NCBI RefSeq assembly: GCF_003945545.1
Contig: NZ_CP029617.1
Coordinates: 4,289,001 to 4,353,000, forward strand
Reading direction: 5' to 3'
Source: Streptomyces sp. WAC 01529
GTDB taxonomy: Bacteria; Actinomycetota; Actinomycetes; Streptomycetales; Streptomycetaceae
Length of the DNA: 64,000 nt
In this document: piece after piece, positions 19,095-27,418 of the stretch
Layout: each line of letters starts with the position of its first letter
Numbering within the stretch: position 1 is the first letter of the stretch
Made by a program: the position numbers and the translations under genes
Notes under the pieces: model-generated
The model's input: only the letters and a program-made list of their open reading frames with translations
Database searches by the model: none
What the model was told of the DNA's origin: nothing

Positions 19095-20294
19095 TCAGCC
19101 CGCCAGCGCCTTGAGGCGAGCCACCGCCTCCTCCAGGACAGACGTCCGCTTGCAGAAGGCGAACCGGACAAAGGGCGCGCCCTCGTCGCGGTGGTCGTAG
19201 AAGACCGCGTTCGGGATGGCGACGACCCCGGCCCGCTCCGGCAGCGCGCGGCAGAACGCGAAGCCGTCGCTCTCCCCCAGCGGGCGGATGTCGGTCGTGA
19301 CGAAGTACGTGCCGGCCGGGCGGTAGACGTCGAAGCCCGCCGCCGTCAGGCCCTCGCACAGCAGGTCCCGCTTGGCCCGCAGGTCCGCGCGGAAGTCGGC
19401 GAAGAAGGAGCCGGGCAGGGCCAGCGCCTCCGCGATCGCGTACTGGAAGGGGCCCGAGGAGACGTACGTGAGGAACTGCTTCGCCGAGCGGACCGCGGCG
19501 ACCAGCTCCGGCGCGGCGGTCAGCCAGCCGACCTTCCAGCCCGTGAACGAGAACGTCTTGCCCGCGGAGCCGATGGTGACCGTGCGCTCGCGCATGCCGG
19601 GGAAGGAGGCGAGCGGGATGTGCTCGGCACCGTCGAAGACCAGGTGCTCGTAGACCTCGTCGGTGACGACGAGCAGGTCGCGCTCGACCGCGAGCCGCGC
19701 GATCTCGGTCAGCTCGGCGCGGGTGAGGACCGTGCCGGTCGGGTTGTGCGGGGTGTTGAGGAGGAGCAGCCGGGTGCGCGGCGTGATCGCGTCGCGCAGC
19801 TCGTCCAGGTCGAGGCGGAAGCGGCCGTCCGCGGGGCGCAGGGTGACCGGGACGCGGGTGCCGCCCGCCAGCGCGATCGAGGCGGCGTACGAGTCGTAGT
19901 AGGGCTCCAGCGCGATGACCTCGTCGCCCGGTTCCACGAGGGCGAGCAGCGAGGCCGCGATCGCCTCGGTCGCGCCCGCCGTGACGAGGACCTCGCGGTC
20001 GGGGTCGTAGGAGAGGGCGTAACGGGCGAGCTGGTGCCCGGCGATCGCCGCACGCAGCTCGGGGACGCCCGGGCCCGGCGGGTACTGGTTGCCGCGGCCG
20101 TCGCGCAGCGCGCGCACCGCGGCCTCGCGGACGGAGTCGGGTCCGTCGGTGTCCGGGAAGCCCTGGCCCAGGTTGATCGCGCCCGTGGAGACCGCGAGCG
20201 CGGACATCTCGGCGAAGATCGTCGTACCGAACTCGGTGAGGCGGCGGTTGAGCAGCGGGCGCCCGCTCCCGGAAGTGGAGGTCATGGCGGTCAT
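19095..20294 (-). CDS. PLP-dependent class I/II aminotransferase (kynurenine/methionine aminotransferase-like)
   Basis: 399 residues from ATG 20294; the ATG three codons later is also possible. Fold-type I markers are INLGQGFPDTDGP near the N-terminus, NTPHNPTG, DEVYEHLVFDG with the PLP-binding Asp/Tyr, and SAGKTFSFTGWKVGW with the Schiff-base Lys. Overall it resembles the YbdL/kynurenine-oxoglutarate transaminase group, which accept aromatic and sulphur amino acids, rather than classical aspartate aminotransferase. The kynurenine genes at 29466-32658 make kynurenine a conceivable substrate, but they are 9 kb away and on the other strand. Confidence 0.88.
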   Translation of the reverse strand: MTAMTSTSGSGRPLLNRRLTEFGTTIFAEMSALAVSTGAINLGQGFPDTDGPDSVREAAVRALRDGRGNQYPPGPGVPELRAAIAGHQLARYALSYDPDREVLVTAGATEAIAASLLALVEPGDEVIALEPYYDSYAASIALAGGTRVPVTLRPADGRFRLDLDELRDAITPRTRLLLLNTPHNPTGTVLTRAELTEIARLAVERDLLVVTDEVYEHLVFDGAEHIPLASFPGMRERTVTIGSAGKTFSFTGWKVGWLTAAPELVAAVRSAKQFLTYVSSGPFQYAIAEALALPGSFFADFRADLRAKRDLLCEGLTAAGFDVYRPAGTYFVTTDIRPLGESDGFAFCRALPERAGVVAIPNAVFYDHRDEGAPFVRFAFCKRTSVLEEAVARLKALAG

Positions 20295-20424
20295 CCTGCG
20301 CCGAACCTCTGGACTTCCTCAACTCTGCTTTGGGCCGTCCCGCAGGGGGGCATCCCCCTGTCACGCAAGCAGCGGGGCCCACGGGGGGACCGCGCTTCGG
20401 GGGAACGGAAGGAGCGTGGTGGTC

Positions 20425-20697
20425 ATGTTCGTGGCCTTCATCTTCGCCGCGGTGATCATCTTCGCCGTCGTCGCGGCGGCCAATGTCGGGCACAACCGCA
20501 GTCGCCGCCGTGGGGGCCGGCGCTCGGGCACCGCCGCCGGCACGGCGGGCGGCGGCAGTTGGTGGGCCGGGGGCGGCGACAGCGGCGGCGGTTCCTCGTG
20601 CGGGGGCGGCGGCTCCTCGTGCGGCAGCAGTTCGTCGTGCGGGAGCAGCAGCAGCTCCTCGTGCGGTGGCGGGGGCGGATGCGGCGGAGGCAGCTGA
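20425..20697 (+). CDS. Gly/Ser/Cys-rich single-pass membrane mini-protein
   Basis: 90 residues from ATG 20425 with AAGGAG eleven bases upstream; GTG codons at 20416 and 20419 are alternatives. One transmembrane segment (MFVAFIFAAVIIFAVVAAAN), an Arg-rich stop-transfer patch (RSRRRGGRRSG), then 50 residues of almost only Gly, Ser and Cys with five cysteines in the spacing SSCGGGGSSCGSSSSCG and onward. The tail resembles the Gly/Cys-rich ends of TIGR04222-type membrane proteins, but the rest of that domain is absent. With a good ribosome-binding site and following terminator I take it as real; function unknown. Confidence 0.65.
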   Translation: MFVAFIFAAVIIFAVVAAANVGHNRSRRRGGRRSGTAAGTAGGGSWWAGGGDSGGGSSCGGGGSSCGSSSSCGSSSSSSCGGGGGCGGGS

Positions 20698-20726
20698 CAC
20701 GGGGCAGCTGGTCCACCGATTCCAGT

Positions 20727-20763
20727 GAGCGCCCGGCGGGGAGACAACTCCCGCCGGGCGCTC
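20727..20763 (+). terminator. Terminator after the mini-protein gene
   Basis: Fourteen-base-pair stem (20727-20740 with 20750-20763), loop GAGACAACT, 30 bases past the stop. Confidence 0.85.
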
Positions 20764-21038
20764 CGACGTTGATTGCGGCATTGAACAGTTGAACTGTGGA
20801 GCCCCCAGGGGGATGGAAACCCTACGAAGTTGGGTAAAAACGCTGTGGCACTGTCGCCGACCATGATTCCCTCTTAACCGCCAGTACCGCCCTCGGACGT
20901 CCGTCACGGGTTTGCCGGACCGAAGTCTGGAGACCTGCAAGTGACGAGCTCGTGGGCACGAGCCGGTATTCCGACCGCCCGGTGCCCGTATCCGGGTGCG
21001 TCGGCCCCACCTCCATTGCGTGTTAGCGGAGCCGACCC
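20764..21038 (+). promoter_or_regulatory. Upstream region of the DUF2617 gene
   Basis: Gene-free apart from the terminator before it. It holds two perfect dyads: ACAGTT-G-AACTGT at 20785-20797 and GCTCGTG-GG-CACGAGC at 20948-20963. Either could be an operator for the DUF2617/spermidine synthase genes. No RNA gene or convincing promoter consensus was recognised. Confidence 0.35.
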
Positions 21039-21563
21039 ATGCTCACGACCCTGAAGACTGTCTATACCGACACGCGCGCCGCGGACCTCGCCTGGGCCCT
21101 GGGGCGCGAGCCGCTGCCCGCGCTCGCCACCCTCGACGTGGAACTGGCCGACGCGAAGATGCAGTTGAGACTCCTCGGCGCCTCCCACCAGGTGCTTCTG
21201 GAGGAGGAGCAGGGCAGCTGTTCCGAGACCGTGGCCTGCATCCCCGGCAGCAGCACGCCGCTCCCGCTGGGGGTCTCCAAGCGGGTGGGCGACTGGGAGT
21301 ACGAGTTCGCCGCGCGCGTCGAGACGCTCTCGCGCGGCCAGTTCGCGGGCCGCGCACAGGAGTTGCTCGCACTGGTGACCGAGCACCCGCATGGCCTCGC
21401 CGGGGTCTTCCCCGGCAGCCCGCACGCCTTCACGGCCATGCTGGCGCAGCGGCACGAGGGCTCGGTGATGTGGCGTACGTGGCACGCGTATCCGCAGGAC
21501 GGCCAGTTGGTCGCCACGCGGACCCGGGTGGGCGTACGGATGCCGCTTCCGGCGGCGCTATGA
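21039..21563 (+). CDS. DUF2617 family protein
   Basis: 174 residues, ATG start. The sequence runs as a compact alpha/beta domain with CSETVACIPG in the middle and WRTWHAYPQDGQLVATRTRV at the end, which I recall as DUF2617. The family is found in streptomycetes beside the membrane-linked spermidine synthase gene, exactly as here (106 bp gap, same strand). No signal peptide or membrane helix. No biochemical role is established; linkage suggests something tied to polyamines or to the partner enzyme. Confidence 0.8.
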   Translation: MLTTLKTVYTDTRAADLAWALGREPLPALATLDVELADAKMQLRLLGASHQVLLEEEQGSCSETVACIPGSSTPLPLGVSKRVGDWEYEFAARVETLSRGQFAGRAQELLALVTEHPHGLAGVFPGSPHAFTAMLAQRHEGSVMWRTWHAYPQDGQLVATRTRVGVRMPLPAAL

Positions 21564-21668
21564 GCGGTACGGCGTCGTGAGGGTTGCGGCGCCGTGAGCG
21601 ACGGGGCGGCCCCATGTGCACCCTTTTGGGGGACCCGGCGTGAGCGTGCGGTGACGTAGCGTGCTGGG

Positions 21669-23237
21669 GTGCTCGAGTCGTCGGTGCGGTTGCCGGTCTC
21701 GCCGCGGGCAGGACGGTTCCTCGTCCTGGCGGGCGTGTTCGTCTGCGCTGCCTGCGGACTCGTCTATGAACTCGAACTCGTCGCCCTCGCGGCGTACTTG
21801 ATCGGCGACTCCGTCACCCAGGCCTCCGTGGTGCTCTCCGTGATGGTCTTCGCCATGGGCATCGGCTCGCTGCTCGCCAAGCGGCTGCGGCGCCGCGCCT
21901 CCTTCTGGTTCGGCGTCGTCGAGGCGGCGCTCGCGCTGGTCGGCGGGTGCAGCGCCATGGCGTTGTACGCGGCGTTCGCGTGGACCGGCGACCGGGGCGA
22001 GGTCTGGGCGGGCGGCTCGCGGTACCTCCTCGTCGCCTTCTCCCTCGCCATCGGCGTCCTCATCGGCGCCGAGGTGCCGCTCCTGATGGTGCTCATCCAG
22101 CGCATCCGTCGGCAGGACGCCGGGGGCGCGGTCGCCGACCTGTTCGCCGCCGACTACGTGGGCGCGCTCGTCGGCGGCCTCGCCTTCCCCTTCCTGCTCC
22201 TGCCGATGTTCGGGCAGCTCACGGGCGCCCTGTTCACCGGCGCGGTCAACGCGCTCGCGGGCGGCGCGCTCGTCCTCGGCCTCTTCGGGCGTGACCTGAC
22301 CGCGCGCGGCCGCTGGTCGCTGCTGGCGGCGAACGTCACCGTCCTCGCCCTGCTCGCCTCGGCCGCCGTCCACGTCGACGAGTTCGAGCGGGCCGCGCGG
22401 CGGGCGGTGTACGGCAAGGACGTGCGGGTCGCCGTCCAGACCGACGTACAGGAAGTCGTCCTCACCGGAGGGCGCCGCCGCACCCTCGACCTCTTCCTCG
22501 ACGGACGCCTGCGCATCAGCGGACGCGACGAGGACCGCTACCACCGGGGGCTCGTCCGCCCGGCGCTGCGGGGCCCCCACGCGCGCGTGCTCGTCCTCGG
22601 CGGCGGCGACGGCCTCGCGGCGCGCGAGGTGCTGCGCCACCGGGGGGTGCGCCGCGTCGACATCGTCGAACTGGACGCGGGCGTCGTCGACCTGGCCCGG
22701 CACGACCCGGCCCTGAGCGAGCTGAACGGCCACGCCTACCGCGACCGCCGGGTGCGGGTGGTGCACGCCGAGGCGTTCCGCTGGCTGCGCTCGGCGCGCG
22801 GGCGGTACGACGTGGTGATCTCCGATCTGCCGGACCCCGGCATCACGGCGAGCGCGAAGCTGTACTCCCAGGAGTTCTACGGCCTCGCCACCCGCGTCCT
22901 CACCCCGCGCGGGCGGCTCGCCGTGCACGCGGGCCCCGTGTCGACCCGGCCGCGGTCGTTCTGGACGGTGGAGGCGACGCTGCGCGCGGCGGGCCTGAAG
23001 ACCGTGCCGTACCGCGTGGGCGGGCGCAGGTCCGGGTTTGCCGCCGGGCCCGACCGCACGTCACAGGGGGCGCGGGCGCCCCGCGACTGGGGCTTCGTGC
23101 TGGCCTCGCGGGCGCGCCCCGTGCTGCGGCACGCGGCCGGGTCCGACGTGGTGCGCGCCGGGGCGCGGTCGGCCGAGCCGACCAGGGTGCCGGGGCTGAC
23201 GGCATCGACCCTGGTGCACCCGCGCTACGCGAACTGA
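21669..23237 (+). CDS. speE: Membrane-fused polyamine aminopropyltransferase (spermidine synthase family)
   Basis: 522 residues, GTG start. Residues 15-235 contain about seven hydrophobic segments (for example FLVLAGVFVCAACGLVYELE and SVTQASVVLSVMVFAMGIGS); the C-terminal half is a SAM-binding methyltransferase-fold aminopropyltransferase with VLVLGGGDGLAAREVLRH, VDIVELDAGVVDLAR and SDLPDP at the active site. The cytosolic family moves aminopropyl from decarboxylated SAM to putrescine; membrane-fused forms are typical of actinobacteria and their true amine is uncertain. No S-adenosylmethionine decarboxylase gene is nearby. Follows DUF2617. Confidence 0.9.
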   Translation: MLESSVRLPVSPRAGRFLVLAGVFVCAACGLVYELELVALAAYLIGDSVTQASVVLSVMVFAMGIGSLLAKRLRRRASFWFGVVEAALALVGGCSAMALYAAFAWTGDRGEVWAGGSRYLLVAFSLAIGVLIGAEVPLLMVLIQRIRRQDAGGAVADLFAADYVGALVGGLAFPFLLLPMFGQLTGALFTGAVNALAGGALVLGLFGRDLTARGRWSLLAANVTVLALLASAAVHVDEFERAARRAVYGKDVRVAVQTDVQEVVLTGGRRRTLDLFLDGRLRISGRDEDRYHRGLVRPALRGPHARVLVLGGGDGLAAREVLRHRGVRRVDIVELDAGVVDLARHDPALSELNGHAYRDRRVRVVHAEAFRWLRSARGRYDVVISDLPDPGITASAKLYSQEFYGLATRVLTPRGRLAVHAGPVSTRPRSFWTVEATLRAAGLKTVPYRVGGRRSGFAAGPDRTSQGARAPRDWGFVLASRARPVLRHAAGSDVVRAGARSAEPTRVPGLTASTLVHPRYAN

Positions 23238-23295
23238 CGCACGGTCAGGCGAAGAGGCGTACATAAAGACGAGTGCGTGGGTAGGCTCGACTGCC

Positions 23296-24201
23296 ATGGA
23301 GCATGAGGTGTTCGTTCCGGTTTCGGCAGAGCGGCTCCGGCAGGTCCTGGCAGACCCCGAGCGGGTCGCGGGGGCGGTGCCCGGGCTTCAGCGCGACGCG
23401 GAGGAGACGGCGGGCCCGCTCTCCGGCCGCCTCAAGGTGCGCGTCGGGGGGCACACCATCACGTACCGGGGCGTGGCGCGGGTCGTGGGCCGCGGTGCCG
23501 GGGCGTACGCGATCGAGGGCGAGGGCGCGGAGGTGCGCGGCTCCGGTTCCGTGCGGCTCTCGCTGACCGTGCGGCTCATGCCGGCCTCCGCGGGGACGAC
23601 CGTCGTGTTCGGCGGGACGGCCGACGCCGACGGCCGGATCACGGAGAGTTCTCCACAGGCTGTGGAATCCGCTGTGCGCAGGCTCCTCGAACGGTTCGCG
23701 GAGGGCCTTGCGGAAGCGGCGCCCGCGGACTCCGGCCCGGCCGAGCCCGCCGAGCCGCGGCCCGCGCCTCCCACCGTCTTCGAGACCGAGGTGCCGCCGC
23801 CGTCCCTCGACCGGCTGAGCGATGAGGCGGACGACGCCGAAGATCTCGACGAGGTGGACGACGTCGAGGACCTGGATGACGTCGACGACGCCGACGACGC
23901 CGACGACATCGACGACGCCGAGGACATCGGTGGTCTCGACGGCATCGAGGACATCGACGGCATCGAGGACGACGTGAGCGACATCGACGTCCCGCCCGCC
24001 GAGGCCGCGCACGCCCGCCGCACGATGATCGGCCGCAGCGCCGAGGAGGTCGACCACGCCCCGCCCCGCGGCAGGTACGCCCCCGCGCCCGCCCCCGAGG
24101 CGCTGGCCTCCCGCGCCACGCTCCGCTGGGCCGCCCCCGCCGCCGCCCTCGCGCTCGCCTCTGCCATCGTGGTCGGCAGGGCCCTGCGCCGCCGCCGCTG
24201 A
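23296..24201 (+). CDS. SRPBCC/CoxG-like protein with acidic linker and C-terminal membrane anchor
   Basis: 301 residues. Residues 1-140 form an SRPBCC domain of the CO-dehydrogenase subunit G type (MEHEVFVPVSAERLRQVLAD, AVPGLQRD, LKVRVGGHTITYRGVARV). Then comes a Pro-rich stretch, an Asp/Glu/Ile-rich run at about 178-235 built from small repeats (LDEVDDVEDLDDVDDADDAD and similar), and a final hydrophobic helix (AAPAAALALASAIVVGRAL) followed by RRRR. This suggests a cytoplasmic lipid- or cofactor-binding domain held at the membrane by a long, highly charged tether. No carbon-monoxide dehydrogenase genes are nearby, so the name CoxG describes fold only. Confidence 0.82.
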   Translation: MEHEVFVPVSAERLRQVLADPERVAGAVPGLQRDAEETAGPLSGRLKVRVGGHTITYRGVARVVGRGAGAYAIEGEGAEVRGSGSVRLSLTVRLMPASAGTTVVFGGTADADGRITESSPQAVESAVRRLLERFAEGLAEAAPADSGPAEPAEPRPAPPTVFETEVPPPSLDRLSDEADDAEDLDEVDDVEDLDDVDDADDADDIDDAEDIGGLDGIEDIDGIEDDVSDIDVPPAEAAHARRTMIGRSAEEVDHAPPRGRYAPAPAPEALASRATLRWAAPAAALALASAIVVGRALRRRR

Positions 24202-24226
24202 GCGCGTACACCGTAGGGTCGGGCCC

Positions 24227-25021
24227 GTGAGTACCGAAGACGTGACCCTGACCGCGGGCGACGCGGAAGTGACCGTGCAGCCGGGCAACGGCTGCCGCAT
24301 CGGCAGCCTGCGCATCGACGGCGTCGAGCTGCTGAGGCAGGGGGAGCGGTACGGCAGCTTCCCGATGGTGCCCTGGTGCGGCCGGACCGAGAACGGACGG
24401 TTCCGCGACGGCGCGACCGTCCACCAGATGCCCCTGAACTCCCCGCCGCACGCCATCCACGGCTTCGCCCGTGACGCCGCATGGCGCACGGCGCGCACCT
24501 CGAAGACCGAGGCCGTCTTCACGTACGACCTCACCGACCCCTGGCCCTACCCCGGCCGCGTCACCCAGATCGTGGAGCTGACCGAGGAGGCGCTGACGCT
24601 GCGCCTCGGCATCGAGACGTACGGCGAGTCCTTCCCCGCGCAGGCGGGCTGGCACCCGTGGTTCAACCGCTCCCTGGACGGCGGCGGCGAGCCCGTACGG
24701 ATCGACTTCACCCCCGCCTGGCAGGAGGAGCGCGGCGACGACCACCTCCCCACCGGCCGCCGTATCGACCCCGGGCCCGGCCCCTGGGACGACTGCTTCG
24801 GCATGCCCGACGGCGTCGACGTGACGCTGACCTGGCCCGGGCGGCTCGCGGTGAACGTCGCCAGCCGCGAGCAGTGGGTCGTCGTCTACGACGAGCAGGA
24901 GGCCGCGGTGTGCGTGGAGCCGCAGACCGGGCCGCCCAACGGACTCAACACCGCGCCGCGCCTCGTCACCCCGATCGAACCGCTGGAGACGGCGACGACC
25001 TGGACCTGGACGCGGCTTTAA
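24227..25021 (+). CDS. Aldose 1-epimerase (galactose mutarotase-like)
   Basis: 264 residues, GTG start, 25 bases after the preceding gene. Mutarotase fold with the N-terminal PGNGCRIGSLRIDGVELL, substrate motif YGSFPMVPWCGRTENGRF, the catalytic-His segment HAIHGFARDAAWR, the second histidine in AGWHPWFNR and a late acidic segment near CVEPQTGPPNG. Family members interconvert alpha and beta anomers of hexoses or act on glucose-6-phosphate. The sugar cannot be assigned. Leads into pyrE with 10 bases between, likely the same transcript. Confidence 0.88.
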   Translation: MSTEDVTLTAGDAEVTVQPGNGCRIGSLRIDGVELLRQGERYGSFPMVPWCGRTENGRFRDGATVHQMPLNSPPHAIHGFARDAAWRTARTSKTEAVFTYDLTDPWPYPGRVTQIVELTEEALTLRLGIETYGESFPAQAGWHPWFNRSLDGGGEPVRIDFTPAWQEERGDDHLPTGRRIDPGPGPWDDCFGMPDGVDVTLTWPGRLAVNVASREQWVVVYDEQEAAVCVEPQTGPPNGLNTAPRLVTPIEPLETATTWTWTRL

Positions 25022-25031
25022 GCTGACAGGC

Positions 25032-25583
25032 ATGACTGACGACGTACGTGGCGCTCTGCTCCAGCAGATCAAGGACAAGGCCGTGGTGCACGGCAAGGTG
25101 ACCCTCTCCTCGGGTCTCGAGGCCGACTACTACATCGACCTGCGCCGCATCACCCTCGACGGCGAGGCCGCCCCCCTGGTCGGCCAGGTGCTGCTCGACC
25201 TCACCGCCGACCTCGACTTCGACGCGGTGGGCGGCCTGACCATGGGCGCCGACCCGGTCGCCGGCGCGATGCTGCACGCCTCCGCCGCGCGCGGCAAGCG
25301 CCTGGACGCCTTCGTGGTCCGCAAGGCCGCCAAGGCGCACGGCATGCAGCGCCGCGTCGAGGGCCCGGACATCAAGGGCCGCCGCGTGCTCGTCGTCGAG
25401 GACACCTCCACCACCGGCGGCTCGCCGCTCACCGCCGTCGAGGCCGTCCGTGAGGCGGGCGCCGAGGTCGTCGGCGTCGCCACCATCGTGGACCGCGCCA
25501 CCGGCGCGGGCGAGAAGATCACCGAGGGCGCGGGCGTGCCGTACCTCTTCGCGTACTCGAAGGACGACCTCGGACTGGACTGA
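25032..25583 (+). CDS. pyrE: Orotate phosphoribosyltransferase
   Basis: 183 residues. Converts orotate and PRPP to OMP in pyrimidine biosynthesis. The PRPP loop is VLVVEDTSTTGGSPLTAVEA, preceded by the FVVRKAAKAHGMQRRVEG flexible loop with the catalytic Lys residues. Length and sequence match actinobacterial PyrE. It stands apart from the main pyr cluster, as is usual in Streptomyces; ten bases after the epimerase gene. Confidence 0.95.
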   Translation: MTDDVRGALLQQIKDKAVVHGKVTLSSGLEADYYIDLRRITLDGEAAPLVGQVLLDLTADLDFDAVGGLTMGADPVAGAMLHASAARGKRLDAFVVRKAAKAHGMQRRVEGPDIKGRRVLVVEDTSTTGGSPLTAVEAVREAGAEVVGVATIVDRATGAGEKITEGAGVPYLFAYSKDDLGLD

Positions 25584-25699
25584 CGGCAGCGCCCGGACCG
25601 GCGGCCGAGTCTGGAAAGATGGGGGCGACGATGTCGTCGCCCCCAGGTCAGGGTCAAGCAGCACAGCACCCCTACCCGCACATCACAAGGAGCGGACAC

Positions 25700-26722
25700 A
25701 TGCCCATCGCAACTCCCGAGGTCTACAACGAGATGCTCGACCGGGCGAAGGCAGGCAAGTTCGCCTACCCGGCCATCAACGTGACCTCCTCGCAGACCCT
25801 GCACGCCGCGCTGCGCGGTTTCGCGGAGGCCGAGAGCGACGGCATCATCCAGATCTCCACCGGTGGCGCGGAGTTCCTGGGCGGCCAGTACAGCAAGGAC
25901 ATGGTGACCGGCGCGGTCGCGCTCGCCGAGTTCGCGCACATCGTCGCCGCGAAGTACGACATCACGGTCGCGCTCCACACCGACCACTGCCCCAAGGACA
26001 AGCTGGACGGCTATGTCCGCCCGCTGCTCGACGTCTCCGCCGAGCGCGTCAAGGCCGGCCGGAACCCGCTCTTCCAGTCGCACATGTGGGACGGCTCCGC
26101 CGAGACCCTCGCCGACAACCTGGCCATCGGCCAGGAGCTGCTCGCGAAGGCCGCCGCCGCGAAGATCATCCTTGAGGTCGAGATCACCCCGACCGGCGGC
26201 GAGGAGGACGGCGTCAGCCACGAGATCAACGACGAGCTGTACACGACCGTCGACGACGCGCTGCGCACCGCCGAGGCGCTGGGCCTCGGCGACAAGGGCC
26301 GCTACCTGCTCGCCGCGTCCTTCGGCAACGTCCACGGCGTCTACAAGCCGGGCAACGTGGTCCTCCGTCCCGAGCTGCTGAAGGACCTCCAGGAGGGCGT
26401 GGGCGCCAAGTACGGCAAGCAGTCCCCGTTCGACTTCGTCTTCCACGGCGGCTCCGGCTCCACCGCCGAGGAGATCGCCACCGCGCTGGAGAACGGCGTC
26501 GTGAAGATGAACCTGGACACCGACACGCAGTACGCGTTCACGCGGCCCGTCGCGGACCACATGTTCAAGAACTACGACGGTGTCCTGAAGGTCGACGGCG
26601 AGGTCGGCTCGAAGAAGACGTACGACCCGCGCACCTGGGGCAAGCTCGCCGAGGCGGGCATGGCCAAGCGCGTCACCGAGGCGTGCGCGAACCTGCGCTC
26701 CACGGGCACGAAGCTGAAGTAG
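25700..26722 (+). CDS. fba: Class II fructose-bisphosphate aldolase
   Basis: 340 residues from ATG 25700, chosen for AAGGAG eight bases upstream and because the family begins MPIATPEVYNEML. Zinc-dependent class II enzyme of glycolysis and gluconeogenesis: ALHTDHC carries metal ligands, GNVHGVYKPGNVVLRPELL and FHGGSGSTAEEI bind the phosphate and metal, and NLDTDTQYAFTRPV completes the active site. Single gene with its own terminator at 26741-26774. Confidence 0.97.
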   Translation: MPIATPEVYNEMLDRAKAGKFAYPAINVTSSQTLHAALRGFAEAESDGIIQISTGGAEFLGGQYSKDMVTGAVALAEFAHIVAAKYDITVALHTDHCPKDKLDGYVRPLLDVSAERVKAGRNPLFQSHMWDGSAETLADNLAIGQELLAKAAAAKIILEVEITPTGGEEDGVSHEINDELYTTVDDALRTAEALGLGDKGRYLLAASFGNVHGVYKPGNVVLRPELLKDLQEGVGAKYGKQSPFDFVFHGGSGSTAEEIATALENGVVKMNLDTDTQYAFTRPVADHMFKNYDGVLKVDGEVGSKKTYDPRTWGKLAEAGMAKRVTEACANLRSTGTKLK

Positions 26723-26740
26723 TACCCCCGCTTCACGCCG

Positions 26741-26774
26741 CGAAGGCCCCGGGTCGGGTGACCCGGGGCCTTCG
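26741..26774 (+). terminator. fba terminator
   Basis: Perfect 14-bp stem (26741-26754 with 26761-26774) with a six-base loop, 18 bases after the fba stop. Confidence 0.88.
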
Positions 26775-26803
26775 CCGTACCGCCATGGAGCAGACTGGGA
26801 CCC

Positions 26804-27217
26804 ATGGCCATTCACAAGGATCTGCTCGGGGGACCGCCCCCGACCCACCTGCCCGACGACCCGGAGCCGCGCGAGCTGCTCGCGAACGGCACGGCGCCCG
26901 CCGACGTCGCCGCCAAGTACCCCACGTCCTCCCTCGCCTGGGCGCAGCTCGCCGACGAGGCGTTTGAGCGGGGCAGCGTCGTCGAGTCGTACGCGTACGC
27001 CCGCACGGGCTACCACCGCGGCCTCGACGCCCTGCGCCGCAGCGGCTGGAAGGGCCACGGCCCGGTCCCGTGGGAGCACGAGCCGAACCGCGGCTTCCTG
27101 CGGGCGCTGCACGCGCTGGCGCGGGCGGCGCAGTCGATCGGCGAGCAGGAGGAGTACGAGCGCTGCGCGGGCTTCTTGCGTGACTCCTCGGAGACCGCGG
27201 CGACCACGCTGGGCTGA
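26804..27217 (+). CDS. DUF3151 family protein
   Basis: 137 residues. Entirely helical-looking, TPR-like: LLGGPPPTHLPDDPEPRELL, then KYPTSSLAWAQLADEAF, VESYAYARTGYHRGLDALRR and the strongly conserved WKGHGPVPWEHEPNRGFLRA. This is the actinobacterial DUF3151 family, usually next to fba as here. No catalytic motif is apparent; function unknown. Confidence 0.88.
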   Translation: MAIHKDLLGGPPPTHLPDDPEPRELLANGTAPADVAAKYPTSSLAWAQLADEAFERGSVVESYAYARTGYHRGLDALRRSGWKGHGPVPWEHEPNRGFLRALHALARAAQSIGEQEEYERCAGFLRDSSETAATTLG

Positions 27218-27233
27218 CCTTGGGCGGGCCCCC

Positions 27234-27309
27234 GCGCCCCGAAGGGGCGCGGGGCTGTCACATGTGCGGCTCCGCCGCGTGGGCGCGACCAGCCACGGCG
27301 GGCCCGCAC
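27234..27309 (+). repeat. Extragenic repeat family A, interrupted copy
   Basis: Hairpin GCGCCCC-GAA-GGGGCGC then GGGG, an insertion of about 30 bases, then CGCGACCAGCC, nine bases and CCGCAC. The insertion splits the core but keeps the downstream spacing. Together with the next copy it fills the gene-free 27218-27418. Confidence 0.6.
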
Positions 27310-27358
27310 TGCCGTCCCGTCGATCGCCCTCCGGGCTCGGGCTCTTGTTCTCGCTGGA

Positions 27359-27410
27359 GCGCCCCGAAGGGGCGCGGGGAACTGCGCGACCAGCCACGTC
27401 CGGCCCGCAG
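27359..27410 (+). repeat. Extragenic repeat family A copy
   Basis: Full copy: hairpin, GGGGAACTGCGCGACCAGCC, nine bases, CCGCAG. It ends nine bases from the stop of the convergent flavin oxidoreductase gene. Confidence 0.8.
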
Positions 27411-27418
27411 GCGGAGAG

